Shown here: in pieces, positions 60,626 through 64,000 of the stretch
How positions within the stretch are numbered: position 1 is the stretch's first letter
Layout of the letters: every line of letters begins with the position of its first letter
Assembly (NCBI GenBank): GCA_035489755.1
Contig: DATGZK010000072.1
Coordinates: 124,001-188,000, forward strand
From: UBA9160 sp035489755
Lineage (GTDB): Bacteria > Myxococcota_A > UBA9160
Length of the DNA stretch: 64,000 bases
Direction of reading: 5' to 3'
Translations under genes and position numbers: made by a program
The notes under the pieces: model-generated
The model's input: only the letters and a program-made list of their open reading frames with translations
The model's database searches: none
Told to the model about the DNA's origin: nothing

Positions 60626-61823
60626 GGCTCTCGCGCCAGGCTGCGGCGCCCATCAGCGAGAGCTCGGCCGGCTCGTCTCCTACGCTCTCGAAGCCCCGTT
60701 CGCTGGGCGTGAGCTTTTCCCAGTTCTGGAAGAGACGACCCCAGTCGCTCGCCAGCACCGTCGCCATCTGCCGCTTCGCCTGCGTCGGGTACCAGAAGCT
60801 GTCGTGATAAAGCACGCTCGCGATGTATGCCCAAGGCGCCAGCCATGTCTTGAGGCTCCACTCGAGGCTCCCCTTCAGGCGACCCCAATAGATCTGGTGC
60901 TGCATCCGGCTGGCGAAGGTCGTCTGCTTGTGCGGCCCGTCGAAGTGCCAATTCTCCGCCGCCGCACTCTCATCCCCGACCATCTCGATGTCCCGTGGGT
61001 CTCCGCAGCCGAGACCCAGCTCATGGGCCGTTCGGATGTAGTGGATCGACATGGGATCGAAGCCCATGAGCCGGGCGGCGGTGGCGTCGATCGCGACCTG
61101 ATCGCTGCTGGCCAGGATCACGTTCTTCACCTTTGGGGTCATGCAGCGGGGTCCCGGCCCGTCGCCGGCAAACGTCCCATCCATCACGGCGAAGATTCCG
61201 CGATGGATGTGCTTCTGGATCATGAGCAGGTCCACCAGTGTTTCGTGGATCACCTCATGGGTCCAGTGTCGATGCTCGTTCAAGAGGCCGCCAAAGGCGT
61301 TCTTCATCGCGCCCGTCGTGGTGGTGAAGACATGCGTCTTCACCGTGGGCAGGTGGATGATGTTCTCGCCGATGAAGCGCTGCGGAATCGCGAAGCCGTC
61401 CGGGTAGACCCTGTTGAGGACGAGGAACTTCTCGGCCAGGTCACCCACCGCCTCCCGCACGTTAATCCATGGCTCGCCCTCGTAGAGATGGATGTTGCGC
61501 AGGCCATGCGCCTGGATCACGTTGAGCTGCTTGTTCTCGCGCTCGCCGAGATGGGCGTCGATCACGACCGTACGGTTGTGGCAGCCGTGAATCAGATCCG
61601 CGCGGTACCCGTCACGCTTCATCGCTCGGATCACGCCATCGAGCTGCCACGGCACAGTCGAGCTGCCAGGGAAGAAGAAGTGCCAGCTGATGTTGATCTT
61701 GAGCGCGGTGTCCGCGTCCCGCGCGATGACCGACTGATAGTCCGCCAGGTTCATGAGCCGGTGATAGTCTTCGAAGACGGTTTCTGGCCTCGTCCTTAGA
61801 ATGGCGACCTTTGCGCGGCTCAT
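60549..61823 (-). CDS. DUF362 domain protein
   Basis: A 424-residue protein with the DUF362 (DUF362/Fe-S-associated) domain: NISWHFFFPGSSTVPWQLDGV, LIHGCHNRTVVI, IHLPTVKTHVFTTTTGAMKN and AIDATAARLMGFDP are family segments. Some DUF362 proteins carry ferredoxin-like Cys clusters; none is visible here. The start is ATG 61823, where GGAGA lies 8 bases upstream; a longer frame has 31 unlike residues. Function unknown; the C-terminal quarter (TQAKRQMATVLASDWGRLFQNW) is outside the domain. Its 3' end overlaps the neighbouring membrane-protein gene on the opposite strand. Confidence 0.82.
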   Translation of the reverse strand: MSRAKVAILRTRPETVFEDYHRLMNLADYQSVIARDADTALKINISWHFFFPGSSTVPWQLDGVIRAMKRDGYRADLIHGCHNRTVVIDAHLGERENKQLNVIQAHGLRNIHLYEGEPWINVREAVGDLAEKFLVLNRVYPDGFAIPQRFIGENIIHLPTVKTHVFTTTTGAMKNAFGGLLNEHRHWTHEVIHETLVDLLMIQKHIHRGIFAVMDGTFAGDGPGPRCMTPKVKNVILASSDQVAIDATAARLMGFDPMSIHYIRTAHELGLGCGDPRDIEMVGDESAAAENWHFDGPHKQTTFASRMQHQIYWGRLKGSLEWSLKTWLAPWAYIASVLYHDSFWYPTQAKRQMATVLASDWGRLFQNWEKLTPSERGFESVGDEPAELSLMGAAAWRESLKILRTCIREAPEFRLLKKQSHGLG

Positions 61824-62517
61824 CCAAGTTCTCCGGATTGGGTCGGGGGCTGATTGGGATCGCGGCGTACGCCCGGGAACAAGCCCGATTGGGTTCAGGA
61901 GCCAGCGCCAAACCATGCGTCGAGCGCTGCTTGTCCGCCATTCATGTCATTTCCGATCGGGAGAGCTACTTGCCGACGTGCTGTCTTCCCGGTCGCAGAC
62001 TCCAGCGCCGCCTCTGACTCGGTCTATCTTTCCAGGACCTTTCTGCACCGCGAGTCGGGCTTCGCACGCATACCACGCTCTGCGAATGGGTACAAGACGC
62101 CCAACCGCTCTTAACGCAGGGCAAAAGTAACCGTGCGGGTCTTCTTCTCGCCGCCCGGATCTCTAGTGCTTTGCCGCATGAGGTCACGCTCGTCGAGGCC
62201 ACCCTCGAAAGGCGTCACGTCCTCGATCTGAGCTCCGCATGGGCGCAATCGTGGAGCGGGCGCGGTGCGCAACCCCGCTGGGACCGGGGCGGCGACCGTC
62301 GCTGTGGGGTCTCGTCGGCACCGTGTGCGACATTATATAGCGTAGAAACACTCTATAGAATTCTAGGTGTAAAAACCCCCTTTTCACCCGGGGCGCCTCG
62401 CGTGGGTCGGCCTACCCCGCCCCCTCTCGCGGGAGGGCGACGACGCATCGCGGTCCGCACCGACAGGTCTGCGGCGGGAGGCCCCTGGCTAGGGCCGAAC
62501 GTCTCGCCCGCCGCAGT
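61824..62517. other. intergenic region with an AT-rich promoter-like patch
   Basis: About 690 bases without a supported gene. The stretch 62326-62375 is unusually AT-rich for this DNA and contains a candidate minus-strand promoter (see 62331-62370). No RNA gene is recognised. Confidence 0.5.
62331..62370 (-). promoter_or_regulatory. AT-rich promoter-like patch with TATAAT and a dyad
   Basis: The minus strand reads TATAAT at 62332-62337, a perfect -10; no good -35 is in place 16-18 bases upstream. Next to it ACAC(62348-62351)/GTGT(62367-62370) with CTA/TAG inside, split by one unpaired base, forms an operator-like dyad around TAGAATTC. Downstream on the minus strand is the DUF362 gene, about 500 bases away, so a long leader or small RNA would be implied. 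Confidence 0.35.
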
Positions 62518-62916
62518 TCAAAGAGTCGTGTCGGCGGCGGACAGTGGAGATTCTCCAACCGCATTGTACGTGCTCACCTTGACATAGCTCGAGACGCTCG
62601 GCGCGAAGACGCCGATCTTAACGATGACGTGATCGGGATTGGCGGGGTCCGGCTGCGCAGTGACGGCCAACGATTGCGGCTGGCCGCTTGAATCCAGGAC
62701 GTTCTGGAACATGCCACTCCCGGCCTGAACGGGCACTTGCATGTCATGCGTGAACGTGCCGGTCGTTGTCGAAGAGCGCGAAATCCATACTCCCTGGACC
62801 TCCTTCGATTGGAAGTCAGCGATCGAGACAGTCAGCCAGCTGGAATCGCAGCCCGCGAGCGCGAGCCCCAGGGTGGACAGCGCGCAACAGACGGCTCCTC
62901 GCTTCAAGCGTTTCAT
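62518..62916 (-). CDS. small putative lipoprotein
   Basis: A 132-residue protein with a lipoprotein signal: LGLALAGC with Cys23 after a basic N-terminus (KRLKRGAVCC). The mature part (SSWLTVSIADFQSKEVQGVW, then TGTFTHDMQVPV, VIVKIGVFAPSVSSYVK) is beta-rich and unrecognised. GGAGG precedes the ATG by about 8 bases on the minus strand. Membrane-anchored; whether inner or outer is not set. It has no operon partner. Confidence 0.75.
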   Translation of the reverse strand: MKRLKRGAVCCALSTLGLALAGCDSSWLTVSIADFQSKEVQGVWISRSSTTTGTFTHDMQVPVQAGSGMFQNVLDSSGQPQSLAVTAQPDPANPDHVIVKIGVFAPSVSSYVKVSTYNAVGESPLSAADTTL

Positions 62917-63553
62917 CGTCTGGACCTCCGTTTGAGTTCCAGATCGACGCGCCGCCTAGGGGACTGAGTGATGCGGAGCACCAGAAAATCGCGCAATACT
63001 TCGATGTGACGGGAGACACGGGTCGTTGCTGCCGTCTGCCTGCGTTGCAGATCGGGGCGTGTTGCCTATCCGAGCGTACGGAACATGGCTGGAAGGGCGG
63101 AGTGAATCCCGAGCCGATGAGCCCGAATCGTCCGAAGCCTGACGCGATCCTCTACGAAAGCTGAAACGAGGGATTTCCGTTCCGCGCCCTCGATGGGTCC
63201 ACGCTCCACCCCCGCCCGCCGCGGCGAGCGATGGATCGGCGGGAAGGAGTGCGAGAAGAGGCTCGCGGCCCTTAGCGAGCGCCCCCCCGGCGGGTGGTGC
63301 CCCTCGATACGGGCGCGAGTCGGTCGTGGGGGGTGGGGGGGGCATGGGGGTCGGCCTCCCAGGCTGACGACGGCGTTTGGCGAGCTGAGTGCCGCCTCAA
63401 CAGGGCTCGAACGCTGGAGCCGGATAGAGCCGCGGTTGCAATCCCTGGAGCTTCAGCTGCGCGATGCCTCCCGACCGGCGACGGAACGCCGTCACCGTTG
63501 CCGGTCTTTGCAACGCATCGCAGCCCTTCGGAAAGCCGGAGACGCAGCTCGCG
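62917..63553. other. intergenic region with no identified gene
   Basis: About 640 bases with only Arg- and Ser-rich shadow frames, and G-runs near 63329-63350. I find no RNA gene or regulatory site that I can support. Confidence 0.4.
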
Positions 63554-64000
63554 TCACTTCTTGAGCCGCCGCCCCTCTGGCAACGACGATATCGGAGTCG
63601 TGCGGAGCTCGGCATAGACGCCGAAGTGATCACTCGGCCACACGCCGTTCTGCGGCTCGTCGCATACCACGTGGCACGTCTCGAGGAGGCCTACCCCGTC
63701 GCGCTTCGGGAAGCCCGCGAAGATGTAGTCGATGCGGCGGTCCGGCTCGAGATTCGCGCGCGCGTACGGGTTGCGGTTGCACCAGGTAAAGCCTGCCTCC
63801 AGGTCGGCGCGCCGCACACCGGCGACGCGCCAGGAATCGTGGAAATAGACGCTGCGCCCGCCGAGCGACTCGAGCCCTGTCAAGAATCGGATCTCCGACG
63901 AGTCGGGCTCCGCATTAAAGTCGCCGACCAGGATCGGAGGGAATCCGCCTTTCGGGCGCCGCCGGAGAACCAGGTCGGCCAGCGCCACCACCTGGCGCTC
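63554..64000 (-). CDS. endonuclease/exonuclease/phosphatase-family protein, C-terminal part (5' end outside window)
   Basis: About 149 residues of the C-terminal half of an EEP-fold phosphohydrolase (DNase I/ExoIII/sphingomyelinase-like). Metal and catalytic motifs: GDFNAEPDSSEIRFL, RRIDYIFAGFPKR, and SDHFGVYAEL (Asp-His). The frame stays open to the window edge, so it is cut, not broken. The C-terminal tail PISSLPEGRRLKK is basic. Substrates of the family range from nucleic acid to phosphoesters of lipids; the visible part cannot decide. Confidence 0.88.
   Translation of the reverse strand, partial: ERQVVALADLVLRRRPKGGFPPILVGDFNAEPDSSEIRFLTGLESLGGRSVYFHDSWRVAGVRRADLEAGFTWCNRNPYARANLEPDRRIDYIFAGFPKRDGVGLLETCHVVCDEPQNGVWPSDHFGVYAELRTTPISSLPEGRRLKK

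Overview
The window is high-G+C bacterial chromosome, densely packed with short intergenic gaps. I see no rRNA, tRNA, CRISPR array, insertion sequence or phage gene. Lipoprotein signals, a PlsB-type glycerol-3-phosphate acyltransferase, a PlsC/OlsB-like acyltransferase pair, an M1 peptidase and a LysE-type exporter point to a Gram-negative-type organism. The many acyl-CoA dehydrogenases, SDRs, a P450, an enoyl-CoA hydratase and a WS/DGAT acyltransferase recall lipid-degrading soil or marine lineages such as Myxococcota, Binatota or other former Deltaproteobacteria. That placement is inference; no marker gene fixes it.

Layout. 1-3528: end of a GST and a lone 2-oxoglutarate dehydrogenase E1. 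3566-9251: tightly coupled run of serine hydrolase, P450, two acyl-CoA dehydrogenases and a 5'-3' exonuclease. 9267-13201: radical SAM protein and M1 aminopeptidase (minus). 13805-16703: lipoprotein penicillin-acylase homologue broken by one frameshift. 16725-20215: SDR and GST divergent, then a minus-strand operon of 2OG-Fe(II)-like oxygenase, msrB and msrA. 20733-22311: a 34-residue membrane peptide and a LOG-family protein. 22524-29370: membrane protein, DUF4129, DUF4350, MoxR ATPase, DUF58, SpoIIM-like (opposite strand) and RDD, a gene order that I recall being shared with mycobacteria. 29379-32798: SDR, sphingosine-1-phosphate-lyase-like enzyme and class III aminotransferase in one minus-strand operon. 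32864-36529: decayed GNAT gene, SDR, enoyl-CoA hydratase, WS/DGAT. 36600-40415: minus-strand operon of PRPP synthetase, beta-CASP metallo-hydrolase and AMP/thymidine phosphorylase. 40853-45632: DUF523/DUF1722 protein, PlsB and a MetE-like protein. 45766-49181: hybrid histidine kinase and a serine hydrolase lacking the SxxK lysine. 49631-53196: PlsC and OlsB-like acyltransferases, an exported protein and a frameshifted LysE exporter. 53233-56415: HSL-type esterase, acyl-CoA dehydrogenase, threonine aldolase. 56618-61823: two GT-C-like membrane glycosyltransferases and a DUF362 protein. 62518-64000: small lipoprotein and the C-terminal part of an endonuclease/exonuclease/phosphatase-fold protein.

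The main themes are acyl-CoA and membrane-lipid metabolism (P450 plus paired dehydrogenases, PlsB, OlsA/OlsB-like, WS/DGAT, S1P-lyase-like), nucleotide salvage (phosphorylase, PRPP synthetase) and envelope functions. Three genes are broken by indels. Two of the three are repaired by adding or removing a single dinucleotide unit, so either recent slippage or assembly error is possible. Several genes without a Shine-Dalgarno carry a -10-like hexamer 6-9 bases before the start codon, suggesting leaderless transcripts. All family names come from motifs read by eye; no database search was run.
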